A DNA stretch of 57,711 nucleotides from Bremia lactucae. Taxonomy: Eukaryota > Oomycota > Peronosporomycetes > Peronosporales > Peronosporaceae. A model generated the notes under the pieces. It ran no database searches. It was not told where the DNA came from and saw only the letters and a program-made list of their open reading frames with translations. Location: contig NC_090613.1 of the NCBI RefSeq assembly GCF_004359215.1, positions 7,002,275 through 7,059,985 on the forward strand, in the 5' to 3' direction. The position numbers were made by a program, and so were the translations under genes. This document shows positions 43,601 to 54,334 of this stretch, one piece after another. Within the stretch, counting starts at the first letter, position 1; each line of letters begins with the position of its first letter.

Positions 43601-46165
43601 TTAGCGACTGGTGTACTGTGTGGCTTCCGAAAATCGCTTCATCCACGTTTCGCGACCAACACTTGCAGGAGCACGAAAACGAAACATTTTATGATTCGGT
43701 TCCGGTGGAATAAGTTTGATCTTGAGTTCGTCGGTACGGCTACGAACAACACGGTAGCCACCGATGCTAATTTCACTTTCGAAAGGAGGTTCACGTTCCT
43801 CGTATTCGCTCTTTGATTTATAGCAAGTGAGCGTAGCATGTTTTAGCACATAGAAATATTGACGCCATCGCGTCGAAAAAACGTGGCCCTTCTCATAGCG
43901 CTCAAGGTAGCCGGAAAAAACACGTCCCTGATCAGCTACTTTATCCACTGTATCAATAGTGCGTCTCGTGGCCTGCATAGTTTTCTGATACAAAGTATCT
44001 TGCTCCGCTAAAGCACTTTCAATTTGACACTCGGTGCTGCTTATTGCTCCCTGTAGCGAGCACACCTGCTCGGCATAGGTCTGTTTGATCGTTGCAATTG
44101 CTTCGGCTTCTTTACGGCCCCATTCTGTGTTTGCCTTAGTAATTTCTTGTACTTGACACTCTTTTTCCTTTAAAGAGACATTCAATTCTGCAATGCGCCG
44201 ATCTTTCTCTTTACAGGCTGACGAAAAGCGGTCGAATTCTTGTTGTGTCAAAAATTGCAATTGCTTGCGCACCGGTCCATTCCAAAATCCAGCAAGGACA
44301 GTAGCAGCTTGAGGACCGCGCGCAATGAAATTGTATTGAGAAACCAACGCCTCCAAGTTATTTTTGTAAGTCAATAATTTTAATGGCACTCGTGTAAGCT
44401 CTTCGGCCGGAAACCCACTCTTCGAGTCGACTAGCATTATTGAAGAAACAACTGCGGGGCCGCGCTGGGCTTCCGCATCTGTCTCCGTTTTGCGGAGGAC
44501 CACAGAGTGAAGGTATCGAAGCAAGTCACTACAAAAGATAGCCGAAGAGACTTCATTTGCGCGCTCAAATCGCCTTCGAACGTGATCTATCTTCACCAAC
44601 AAATTTTTCCTTCCAATTTGAAATTCAAGTGAGCAAGCCAGCTCTGGACTCGAAGGCAATGGGCCGCGCAGATCCACTAAAAATGGTTTTAACACTGCAT
44701 GCACTTCTTCGAGACTTTCTTTATGCACTGAATCAAGCACTAATGTATCAACTGGCATAATTTCACGGGGCGTGCCTTCATATTTTATTGGCAACGTGTA
44801 ACGCGATATGCTAGCCGTCAAACGTGCAAAAATTTGATTAGGTTCATTTTCTGCATTTGCTTCGTCTCGCAACTCGCTTTCTGCTGCATAGATATCTTCT
44901 ACGATACCACTAAGTGCACCAGTATCATCATGAGCAGGTGCTTGCCCTCCTCCACCCATGATCGATGTACTCCATCGGTTTGGCGGGAATCGTGAAATTT
45001 GTTTACTTATAGCACGACCAGCTCTGTTTTTTAAAAAGCTGAAAAGTCCTGTATTCAAGGGCGCTGTCGATGTAGACATGGCGAAAGTATCTTCATTTGA
45101 TTTTTCCTGTCTCTTTAAATTACCAAACTCGTCGAAAATCGTGTGCTTTTCCTGCCCACCGTCCACAACACCCGAGTATATGTTCTGCGTACGATTAGCT
45201 TGTAGTTTTTGCTCTGTCATATTTACTAAATACTCGGCAGATATTGCAAAACGATCATACACTCTTAGTCGCGCGTGGAGTAGGTCGCAATACGATTTAA
45301 AAGCCTGCTGCAGTAGCTCCTGCCAGTATGTCGTGAACACATTTGTTACGACATGCTGCAACACCACAGGTGTTTCATCAGGTGTTGCCATGATACATGT
45401 CAGCGATCGGATCAGTTTAACCAGTAGAGCTCCGTTTAGAAAGCGACCAAAGAAAGACTTGCACTTCAGTCGGTCACTTACATGCGTCAGCAGTTTAGAT
45501 GACGTGTGCAAATCCTCTGAGCCACTAAATGAGTTAGACTTAAGAACCACGCAGTCTCTTGTGGGTATTAAAGCACTAAGAAGTAGCTGAGCATCCGACA
45601 TGCCCGATGCCAGCTGCAATTCGAAGTAAGTCGTTGCCGAATCACATCCATTCATGTCTTGAATCTTAAGATCTACAGCTCCCCATGTAAAGCGTGGTGT
45701 CAGCTCATGCAACAGTTCCGAATTTTTTTCTTCATCTTTAACTTCAGCACTAACTTGCAGCTTTGAAAAATTGGTCAGAAATGGCAACGCGGCCTGGAAA
45801 CTGCTACTGGCAATGGGTCCAGCCCTAGCTACCACCACATGCGAGCTCAACACATAAAGAAGAGAGCCCCAGAACGGCTCATTTTCAAGCGAGACACCAC
45901 GCAGAACTACTAGCAGCATCTGAGCATCATGTTTGGACAAGGAGGCGCCACTAGAGCCCAGGAACAAGCCGCGCTCGGCCGATGGGTCGATCTTGACGTT
46001 TTCCGTTGCGTAAATTATACCCACAAGTGCCACTTTCCGCACTATAAGCTTTGGACCATGTAAAAATTTGACGCCTTCATCATGTATGTGGATTCTGCGA
46101 CCATTAAAGCTCTCAGAGGTCGTACACAGCGGCACGAGATTAAAACTATTTGGCAACGCCGTCAT
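43601..46165 (-). CDS. guanylate-binding-protein-like pseudo-GTPase with C-terminal PH domain
   Basis: 854 residues in one exon, ATG at 46,165. Residues ~95-300 align by eye with the second half of the GBP/atlastin G domain and the first helices. They carry a TPRFTW tract (156-161), a TRD guanine-specificity-like motif at 202-204 and GRFLNGALL at 240-248, a block typical of GBPs. The N-terminal part has no P-loop (no GXXXXGKS/T), and the DXXG region near 85-95 is replaced. GTP hydrolysis is therefore unlikely. The rest is helical with a coiled coil near 640-740, then a PH domain (about 748-850) ending the protein. Likely a membrane-associated scaffold. The partner lipid is unknown. Confidence 0.65.
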   Translation of the reverse strand: MTALPNSFNLVPLCTTSESFNGRRIHIHDEGVKFLHGPKLIVRKVALVGIIYATENVKIDPSAERGLFLGSSGASLSKHDAQMLLVVLRGVSLENEPFWGSLLYVLSSHVVVARAGPIASSSFQAALPFLTNFSKLQVSAEVKDEEKNSELLHELTPRFTWGAVDLKIQDMNGCDSATTYFELQLASGMSDAQLLLSALIPTRDCVVLKSNSFSGSEDLHTSSKLLTHVSDRLKCKSFFGRFLNGALLVKLIRSLTCIMATPDETPVVLQHVVTNVFTTYWQELLQQAFKSYCDLLHARLRVYDRFAISAEYLVNMTEQKLQANRTQNIYSGVVDGGQEKHTIFDEFGNLKRQEKSNEDTFAMSTSTAPLNTGLFSFLKNRAGRAISKQISRFPPNRWSTSIMGGGGQAPAHDDTGALSGIVEDIYAAESELRDEANAENEPNQIFARLTASISRYTLPIKYEGTPREIMPVDTLVLDSVHKESLEEVHAVLKPFLVDLRGPLPSSPELACSLEFQIGRKNLLVKIDHVRRRFERANEVSSAIFCSDLLRYLHSVVLRKTETDAEAQRGPAVVSSIMLVDSKSGFPAEELTRVPLKLLTYKNNLEALVSQYNFIARGPQAATVLAGFWNGPVRKQLQFLTQQEFDRFSSACKEKDRRIAELNVSLKEKECQVQEITKANTEWGRKEAEAIATIKQTYAEQVCSLQGAISSTECQIESALAEQDTLYQKTMQATRRTIDTVDKVADQGRVFSGYLERYEKGHVFSTRWRQYFYVLKHATLTCYKSKSEYEEREPPFESEISIGGYRVVRSRTDELKIKLIPPEPNHKMFRFRAPASVGRETWMKRFSEATQYTSR

Positions 46166-46506
46166 TTCTTAATCACAGCGATAGTCGGAACATTAGAGTG
46201 GAACCCCTCTGTTATGATACCTTTCTATTTCGATATTTTTTGCTGTTTTTATAGCGTTTTTCTTGCTCAAACTTTTTAGTACCAAGTCAATTATCAAAAA
46301 ACCTTGCTGTTCTTTTATTTGATAAAAGTTTGGCGGTCACCTCTCTATAAAACACTCCATATTTTTAATTTATAGAGCCGTACATTTGATATTTAAATGG
46401 AGATTAGAGCTTTATGAGTTGTTGACGCAGCATTTCGCAGAATTCAGCATACCAATTTATAGACAAAAAAGTAACCAAACCATCAGAAAGCAATTTCAGA
46501 GGTTCT
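46166..46506. other. 5' flank of the GBP-like gene
   Basis: No ORF of note. It holds the presumed promoter of the minus-strand gene and is bounded on the right by a solo LTR. Confidence 0.5.
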
Positions 46507-46958
46507 TGTAATGGGGCACCCTTTGCTAAAACTGATAGCAGTACTAGTCAATCTACACTGATTACAGTGAAGGTGGGGCGCCTCGACTACTTCACGTACA
46601 CTAACGTGCGGAGGGAGGTCCTAAGTAGCTTAGAAGTCTTAGCTACTATATGTGAATTCTAAGGCTTTACAATAGAGAAAAAAGTAAAACAGTATTAATA
46701 AAAAATTACTACGTAACGATCTTCTTTCTAGTATTAACTTTATTATGTTAATAACTAACTAAGTATGGCACCTACTTGCGCACCGCACAATTGTGTCTTC
46801 TGACGATTAGTGAGATGACTCAATTTTAAATTAGGTAATCGATAGAGCTATGTTACCAAATTTGGTAATATTAATAAAGATAATAATTTGGTACTTCTTC
46901 ACTTATATCCTCTCATAGAAAATAATATTGATTATTCCTCTAGTAGGAAACCGTTACA
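46507..46958. repeat. solo LTR with perfect 5-bp target-site duplication
   Basis: 452 bp starting TGTAATGG and ending CCGTTACA. The five bases before it (46,502-46,506) and after it (46,959-46,963) are both GTTCT. This is the footprint of an insertion followed by LTR-LTR recombination. Strand cannot be set without the internal region. The LTR start at 26,473 has the same orientation as written. Confidence 0.9.
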
Positions 46959-47290
46959 GTTCTGGTATATCTCAATTTATATTACCGCGAAGAAAATGCT
47001 GATTTAGCGCTGTTTCTTAGCTTCTTATTGCTCCCTTGTTTTTTCCTGCATCTTTTACAATTGTTCAATACAAACAGGATCCATGTTCTCTTGCTGTAAC
47101 ATGAACGGCTAAACACTTTCAAGCGCTTCCGCCGTGCCGTTTGCGCGGTTAAATGCAGTGGCGCTGGTAGAACCTTGTAAGCCTTTAATTCGAAAACCGC
47201 GGTAAATCCTTTATTGCCTCAAGCCATGCAAACACTGCATCATCAAGGCGAAAATATTTTACTTGCGATGGTATTTAATGACATGCTGAT
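46959..47290. other. host or old repeat sequence left of the chromodomain gypsy element
   Basis: About 330 bp with no intact ORF. On the minus strand a short frame (47,226-47,158 region) with a LDDAVFAWLE word may continue a decayed ORF seen at 54,480-54,335, on the other side of the insertion. Confidence 0.3.
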
Positions 47291-47531
47291 TGTCAAGAAT
47301 GAGGGTAAATTTCGACTGAATTAAAATTAATGTAACTAACCGATACTTTTGGTATACTCCTTAAGGTATCGCCTATCCTTTCTTACTGAGTATCATCTCT
47401 CCTAATTGCGCAAACCTTTTAACTTGTTTTTATAATGGCGCATATGTAAAATTGAATTAAAGAAAATGAATGGTTTAAAAGGTAAATCGAAATGAGTGGT
47501 CAAGGGCTCAACAAGCTGACTGGTCCTTACA
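47291..47531 (-). repeat. 3' LTR of the chromodomain gypsy element
   Basis: 241 bp with TG...CA ends, matching 54,086-54,334 apart from scattered substitutions and an 8-base deletion near 47,380. Confidence 0.9.
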
Positions 47532-47539
47532 TCCTCCCC
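47532..47539 (-). other. polypurine tract
   Basis: On the minus strand GGGGAGGA lies directly before the TG of the 3' LTR, the standard place for priming plus-strand DNA synthesis. Confidence 0.75.
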
Positions 47540-47559
47540 GATTTGATCTCTCGTTGACG

Positions 47560-50500
47560 CTAATTGAAATTGTCGACGAGATCCTTCCAGTGGGAGACAT
47601 GGCAAATATTTGTCTCTTTTTCCCAACTGGCTTCTTCCTTAGTTTCGCCATGCCATTGTACGAGCCAGTATGGTTGACGATTGAATTGGCTTTTCTTCGA
47701 GAGACGTTCAATAACTTGAAGATGATCCGCTGTGCCATTATCCACGAATTTGGATGCTTTCGGTATCGGACGACTTCGAAATTTTTCCGGTGTCGGTTCA
47801 TACTTTGATAGAACATCGACATTAAAGGTTGGAAACTTAGCTCGTGGTGTCCCCATATCTTTCGCAGCATGCTTCGACGATATATTGCAAGTATCAAGCA
47901 TAACTAGATCTCCAACCTTGAATTCAACTTGATTTATTCGGCGTTTTTGATCGTAATATTGCTTTTGCGAAGCTTGTGCTTTTAGGAGATTTCTGCGAGC
48001 CTGATCGATGATCTTTGTTCGTTCTTCGATAAACTCTTTTGCGTATACGTCAATCTCCTTTGGCTGACTATTCCAGCCCAGTGCCTTTTGCCATGTAGAG
48101 CGTTCCTTTCTTCCCGTATCTATTTCGAAGGGAGAGTATCCCTTGGATGTACTAACCAGTGTAGAGTGCGCATACTCTATGCTTCCCAAGTGTTCTGTCC
48201 AGTCAGTGCCATGGTAAGATACCATGCATCTGAGTGCGTCTTCTACCACAAGGTTCTGTCGCTCGGTCCGTCCATCGGATTGAGCCCGATGAGCGGTTGT
48301 CATACTTAGACGAACACCGATGATCGTCATCAAAGACTTCCAAAACATGGACGTGAACTTGCTATCTCGGTCACAGATGATAACTTTTGGAAGACCATGG
48401 TGTCGAACTACAGCATCAAAAAATACTTTTGCTGTTGTGCACTGCTGCGTACTTCGTTCGTTTGGAAAAATTATCGACAACAGTTAGGATGGCATCAAAT
48501 CCATTGGACACAGGAAGCCCTGTTATGAAGTCCATTGACACCACTTGCCAGCAAGCCTCTGGTATTGGAATTGGCATAAGTAATCCGTTTTTTCGTTGAT
48601 TATCATGTTTCCAACGTGCGCAGGTTTCACAGGTTTTGACATATTCTTTGACGTCTTTCTGCAACGATTTCCAGTAATACCACTGAGCCACTCGCAAGTA
48701 TGTTCTGCGATTGCCCAGATGAGCAGCTATTGCCGAATCATGATATTCCGATATTACTTTCGTTCGCAAACGGTTGTTGCTGGGCATGCAAAGACGTGTA
48801 AGCTTATTTGACGTTTGCAAAAACAGCACTTCTTCTTGCTTGACAAACAATGAGCTTGCTTCTGAGTTTTTCCATGCTTCTTTAAACTCAGCATCTCTGG
48901 CGTAGCCTTGTTGAAGTAGCTACGAGCTTCTGGTGACAACTCGACATACGACGCTGTCATTAAGGTGGCAACTTGCAGAGCCTCAGCCTCCTCCCGGGGC
49001 AGAGTTGGCACCGAGGGTGAGCAAAGTAAACGTGTACCTCGTTGTTGGCAACTAGATTTGCACTTATGAAAGTGGATATTGTCCACGACAGTATCATCAG
49101 GCCAGCGCGATAGCGCATCAGCTACGACGTTTAAAGCACCATTAATGTGGTGTATAGTAAACGTATATTGAGCGAAGGTGGTCAAATATCGAGCCAACTT
49201 CGGCGAGACTTTCGGATGATGAAGCAGCCAAGAGCAGGCGCTATCGTCCGTGAAAATCTCAAACTGATGACCATAAAGGTAATGACGCCATTTGTCTAAC
49301 CCTGCTTTAATTGCAAATAGCTCCTTTTCATGAGCAGGCCAATTAATCTCATGGACTCCAAGCTTCTTTGAATAAAACGCTATTGGATGGTCATGTCCAT
49401 TGAGAAATTGCGATAAAACACCTCCCACGCACGACCCTGATGCATCCGTAGTGAGTACAAACAGGCGTGAAAAGTTGGGCAGAGTCAACACAGGTGCAGC
49501 TTGTAAGCCAGACTTCAGCCTTGCGAAGGAATCCTCTTGTTCTGCATTCCACAGCCATGGAGAATCTTTCTTAACGAGATGACTCAATGGCAGAACTATG
49601 TGCGCAAACTGATGAATAAAGCGGCGATAATCACCAGCAAGACCAAGAAAACTTTGCAATTCCTTTACGGAGGTAGGTGGTGGCCATTTAGCGATTGCTT
49701 CCGTCTTCGTATTATCAACGGATAATCCTTTGTTGGAAACAGTGTGCCCCCAAAAGCTTACATCTTGACGCGCAAACTTGCACTTGCCGATGTGAGCGAA
49801 TAGCGTTTCCTTGCGTAATAAGTCGAACACGATAGCAAGATGGCCAAGCTGTTCGTCATAAGAAACGGAAAATATGCAGATATCATCTAAATATACCACA
49901 ACAAATGGGAACTTTCCAAAAAGTACACGCATCAAGCGCGACCAAATTCCAGGCATTCCGGCAAGACCCATCGGAGCAACGCACCACTGATACGTCTCAT
50001 TTGATGTACGAAACGCAGTGTACTTCTTGCTATCCGGATGGATACGCATCTGATGGTACCCCTGAGCTAAGTCAATGACTGTGAAATAGCTCATACCTTG
50101 CATCTTATCAAATAATTTATCGATTCGCGGCAAAGGTATTTTAGGGACGACTGACTTTGAGTTGACGTAACGAAAGTCAATCAACCAACGGAGCAAAATG
50201 TTTGCGTCTCCGGATCGAATCCATTCCGAACGAGATACACTCGTACCGGTTTTTGGGTCCTTTTTAGGAATGCCAAAGATGTTTGATACCCAAGGCGAGT
50301 CTGAAAGCTCGATCCATCCGCGGGAAAGGTTCTCATCGTCAAACTTCTGTAAAGCTTTTTTGTTCAACTTGTGAAAGTCGAAACGGGGACGATTACTCGG
50401 TTGCGCACCGGGTTGCATTTTGATTTCAAATTCAACTGACCGATTAGGAGGCAATGAATTCGGTAACTTCTCCGGAAATACATATTTATAGGAATCAAGT

Positions 50501-51309
50501 AAAGACTTCAACCGTTTTTCCCGAGGTTTTGTAGATTCCGATTCTTGATAAATTTTGACACGATAGACCTCTTCGTTTTTTGATGTCTTACCACTTTTGA
50601 ACGAAATTTGATGAGTACGCCAATTTATGATTGGCTCGTTCGCAGTAAACCAAGGCTTACCCAGAATTACATCTTGGGAATTGCTCATTGGCCACTCAAT
50701 GACCGGAATGTCAGAAGATTGATTACCATCAAAGAAGGTATTTGCGACTCCTTTCTTCACCTTCATTTTGGTGGTATTAGTGCCGTCGAAACGAGTGACT
50801 TGAATTGCCACTTCAGACGTGACGCGTTGCAGCAACCCCGGCTTCACCACATTACATGTGGCGCCAGAATCGAGCATTATTTTAACAGCACGATCGTCAA
50901 GATGACATTTTTTGATGATTAAATCTTTTCCCGTGAAGGAAGCAAAGTCAGCTTCACTTAGTGTAGTGATAGTTTCATTTGACACAGTCGCGATGGTTTC
51001 TTCTTCGACTGACTCAAACTCGAAATAGTTGACGTTTGCACGCTCGCGACGATATCCGTTGCCGCGACTATTTGGCTGGTTTTTGCGCTTGTAACACTGC
51101 TGAATCGTGTGCCCCAGTTTTTTGCAGTACGCACACTTTGGTTTATTTGGACGTCGGTTATGGACGCGAGATGGCCGAGCATTGTCGATTTCCATCAGCT
51201 CTGGCTCATTGTTTAATTCTCTGGCCACATTTGGTGAACCAAGACGAGGGGTTGTCGCGATATGGTGATTATAACCAACCGAATGTGCGCGTTCAAAGTC
51301 GAGCGCCAC
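47560..51309 (-). pseudogene. pol of the chromodomain gypsy element (knuckle-PR-RT-RH-IN-chromodomain), two frameshifts
   Basis: A long frame (51,309-48,754, 851 codons) starts with the gag CCHC knuckle (CAYCKKLGHTIQQC). Protease follows with DSG at LDSGATCN. RT comes next with YLDD near residue 490, then RNase H with a TDASG tract. Integrase continues in a second frame (48,850-48,416) with the finger CETC and the first core Asp in SMDFITGL. The original frame returns (48,480-47,560) with DRDSKF, the acidic triad end and a chromodomain (YWLVQWHG...SWE). Two frameshifts near 48,840 and 48,450 cancel out. They are the only lesions in pol that I see, besides the gag break. The chromodomain would steer integration to modified histones. 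Confidence 0.88.
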
Positions 51310-51365
51310 AGTAATAGCCTCCGACAGTGTGTTTCCCCGTCGGTATTGAACTTCTTCTTGCGTTC

Positions 51366-51887
51366 TTATTTTAATCCTCGTTGAAAATAGATAATTTGGT
51401 CTATTTCAGTCATGTCCTCAACTTGCGAAATAATGTGTCGAAATTTCGCAATGTAGTCCATTAAGCCTTTGCAACTGGCTTGTCTCAGCCGATGCAGGTC
51501 GTCTCGAAGACGTTGCTGTAGATCCGCAGGAACAAATTCCTTTTCCACTGCTAGAAACAACTCATCGACTGAGTGAATTTCTGATTGATGCAGCAAGAAC
51601 CATTGTGCTGCTGGTCCTCGCAATGAACTCCCTAGTTCGGCAAGTACTTGAGGAACCATTGCGTCCTCTCTCCACTTCGTACCGCGCGCAATAAAATATT
51701 GCTGTACTTGCGCGTAATAAAGTCGAACCGAATCTTCACTCCTTCCGCTATACGTCGGTATTCTTAGCCCGTCCACCTTAAGCCCACCTTCCTTTTGGGA
51801 GTTAGCCAAGGATTTGATCAACTTTTGTTGTTGCTGTAGCATATGCATCATTTGCTGCATTAGCTCGGCGTTTAAGGGTCGGCCCAT
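51366..51887 (-). pseudogene. gag of the chromodomain gypsy element, cut by a one-base shift
   Basis: 173 codons from ATG at 51,887. The start is Gln/Met-rich and helical. A capsid-like region follows and ends at a TAA at 51,368-51,366. The -1 frame at this spot continues straight into the knuckle-bearing frame, so gag was split by a single-base change near an A-run. It should form the particle shell. Confidence 0.75.
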
Positions 51888-51921
51888 AATGGAAGAAGAT
51901 GTGTTCGGAACTTTTAAAAGA

Positions 51922-52224
51922 CTTAGTTGTTTGGTTTATTTATGTCTCTTAAGTTAGACCGAAGATCCTTTAAGATGGTGCGCTCGGCTTCTTCCAAAAG
52001 CGCGTCTACTTCGTGTAGCGGAGCTGATAAGGTAGACCCTTGTTTGGGCAGGCAGGCTTTCTCCTTGGTGAGTTGCTTTGCTAAGATCTTTGCAATGCGC
52101 CGAGTCTTTTGTAAAGACGCAAGCAGATCGTTCGCAGTCTTTGCAGACTTCTCACCGTACTCAAGAGGAAAGCCTTGCTGCAGTCAAATGGAATCTGAGT
52201 AGTAGCCTTTCTCTTCTTGCTCAT
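51922..52224 (-). pseudogene. small upstream ORF (ORF0) of the chromodomain gypsy element, frameshifted
   Basis: An ATG at 52,224 opens a basic N-terminus (SKKRK). After one shift near 52,180 the frame continues as a Lys/Leu-rich helical stretch ending at a stop at 51,922, some 35 bases before gag. About 100 codons, likely coiled coil. It may be a separate leader ORF or the original gag N-terminus cut off by a stop. Confidence 0.45.
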
Positions 52225-52386
52225 AGAACTCAACGACTTACTTTAGCCTTTAGGCGTAATGCGTTAGAGATTCAACCTATCCAGATGGATTAACTGTTTC
52301 ACCGAGTTAAGCCGGACCCAACCTCACACAGACTAAGCGACTATATCTGCCAGGCAGACGCTTAGAATTACAGTGGATACCGAACT

Positions 52387-53796
52387 AATCCCAGTGTTGC
52401 AACACTCACTACGAGTGCTCCGTCATCAACCTTGTTTGATGACAAAAAGAAAGCCTACGCAGAAGATAAGGACCTTCTGAGTTTAATGGATCATTTAATG
52501 AATCCATCCGATAAATCTTTTAAAGATTTACCGGCTTTATATCGATCGTCATCCAATCGACACACGACACGCAACGGCTTATTGTATTACACAGCTGTTG
52601 CCGGCGACACTCCACGTGTCGTCGTCCCGACTCACAATGATTTGCGCATCATGTATGAGCGTCACGATGCACCAACAAGTGGGAATCGTGGACGTGAGAA
52701 AACTTACCTCACAGTAAGTCACGACTTTTAGCCCTGCCAGTATCAGTTCGTGCGCGAGTACATTCGTGCTTGCGAGGTATATATCAAACGATAAAGTCTA
52801 GCCCTTCATCCCGTGCACCTCTCCAATCTCTACCACTTCCGGCAGAATGTTGGCAGTCCGTATCTTTGACTTCGTTTTCGGTTTCCCGAAGTCGATCACA
52901 AAAACAATGGAATCCTTGTTTTTGCAGACCGAATCAGCAAGATTGTACATCTTGTTGCAGTACCAGAGTCAATCACGGCTCCGGGATGTGCCCGTGTCTT
53001 TATCGACACGGTATTTAAACTCCACGGGTTACCCCTTGAACCGGTCTCTGATAGAGATCCATGGCTCACGCTGAGGTTATAACAATTTGTGTTCCGAGAG
53101 ATCGGAACACGGCTGACTATTTCAACTTCTGATCATCCAGAGACAGATGGTCAGACGGAACGCGTAAATCGCGTCCTCGAAGAGATACTTTGAGGTTACG
53201 TCCAAACGTATCCGAATTGGAGCGAGTTCTTACCAATGGTCAAATTCGCCATCAATAATTCGGTGCATGCGTCTACAACGCATACACCGTTCTTTGTGAA
53301 TGGCGTACGCCATCCTCGCATACCCACCCGATTAGAGGGATCCTCTAGTTTAATGTGGCAATGGGCTCGAACGAGCAGAACCAATTCTGGCTCATGCTCA
53401 TCACGCGTCGAAAATAACAACGACGCGAGTGATGTCGATGTCGAAGAAAACGACATCGAAAATGAGAGTGATCTCATGGCAGTACGCACTAAGCGTACTG
53501 AAAATGACAAAACAAATGAGTTAGCAGAGAAATTTCTGCGGACTCGAGAATCAGTAATCCGTTTCGTACAGGATTCCATTGCAAAAGCAGTAGACCGTCA
53601 GAAACGAAACGCAGACAAACATGGAAGAGCAAATGTTCTTTCATTTCAAAGTAATGACCTAGTACTATTCTCTACGGTGCACTTAATTAAGCGTGTAGTC
53701 ACTTATATGGTAGCAGTAAACTTACTACCCAAATTCATTGAGCTTTTCCGTGTACTGCATCGCAGAGGCAATGCGTACACAAGAATTGCTACGTAG
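52387..53796 (+). pseudogene. integrase fragment of another gypsy family inside the leader
   Basis: Opposite in strand to the host element. The frame 52,432-52,731 holds the integrase N-terminal region and is related to 30,375-30,635. A broken core follows (52,850-53,170, with a FDFVFGFPK tract). The frame 53,236-53,796 holds the integrase C-terminal part. It has neither LTR nor gag/RT, so it is not a simple nested insertion. Hairpin density is high here (see findings). Confidence 0.8.
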
Positions 53797-53840
53797 GATG
53801 CGAACGCACACTCAAAACTACCACGCAGCGCTTCCAAAGG

Positions 53841-54066
53841 AATGGAGCAGTTGACTGCGAGCGGAAATTCCCACGCTACAAGCAGTACCTTACTGGCTGC
53901 GAGCGGAAATCTCTCACGCAACAAGCAGTACTTTGCACTCCAACGCGGTGCAGTCCAACTAAGCGTGAAAGGCGAAGAAGCGAGCGTACAGCGAAGAGGC
54001 GAGCGGACGGCGAAGAAGTGGGCGAACGGCGGAGAAGAGGGCGGACAGCGGAGAAGTGGGCGAATG
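53841..54066 (+). repeat. tandem repeats in the leader (42-bp x2, then 19-bp x5)
   Basis: GCGAGCGGAAAT starts two ~42-bp units near 53,859 and 53,900. From 53,970 to 54,066 five 19-20-bp units follow, each with a GCGRAGAAG-like core. They sit next to the primer site of the minus-strand element. Confidence 0.8.
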
Positions 54067-54083
54067 ACCAACAAGTGCTACCA
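54066..54083 (-). other. primer binding site of the chromodomain gypsy element
   Basis: On the minus strand, two bases after the LTR end, the sequence starts TGGTAGCAC. Same spacing as in gypsy element 1. The tRNA is not identified. Confidence 0.55.
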
Positions 54084-54085
54084 CT

Positions 54086-54334
54086 TGTCAGGAATGAGGG
54101 TAAATTACGACTGAATTAAAATTAATTTAACTAACCGATACTTTTGGTATACTCCTAAAGGTATCGCCTATCCTTAATCTAATTCTTACTGAGTATCATC
54201 TCTCCTAATTGCGCAAACCTTTTTACTTGTTTTTATAATGGCGCATATGTAAAATTGAATTAAAGAAATTGAATTGCTCAAAAGGTAAATCGAAAGGAGT
54301 GGTTAAGGGCTCAACAAGCTGACTGGATCTTACA
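54086..54334 (-). repeat. 5' LTR of the chromodomain gypsy element
   Basis: 249 bp, TG...CA ends, followed at once by the CTGAT duplication. It is the partner of 47,291-47,531. Confidence 0.9.

Noticed and set aside
51360..51372. Programmed -1 frameshift between gag and pol
   Set aside because: The site does not match a X-XXY-YYZ slippery heptamer, and the break lies before the gag zinc knuckle, so it is more likely a plain one-base lesion.
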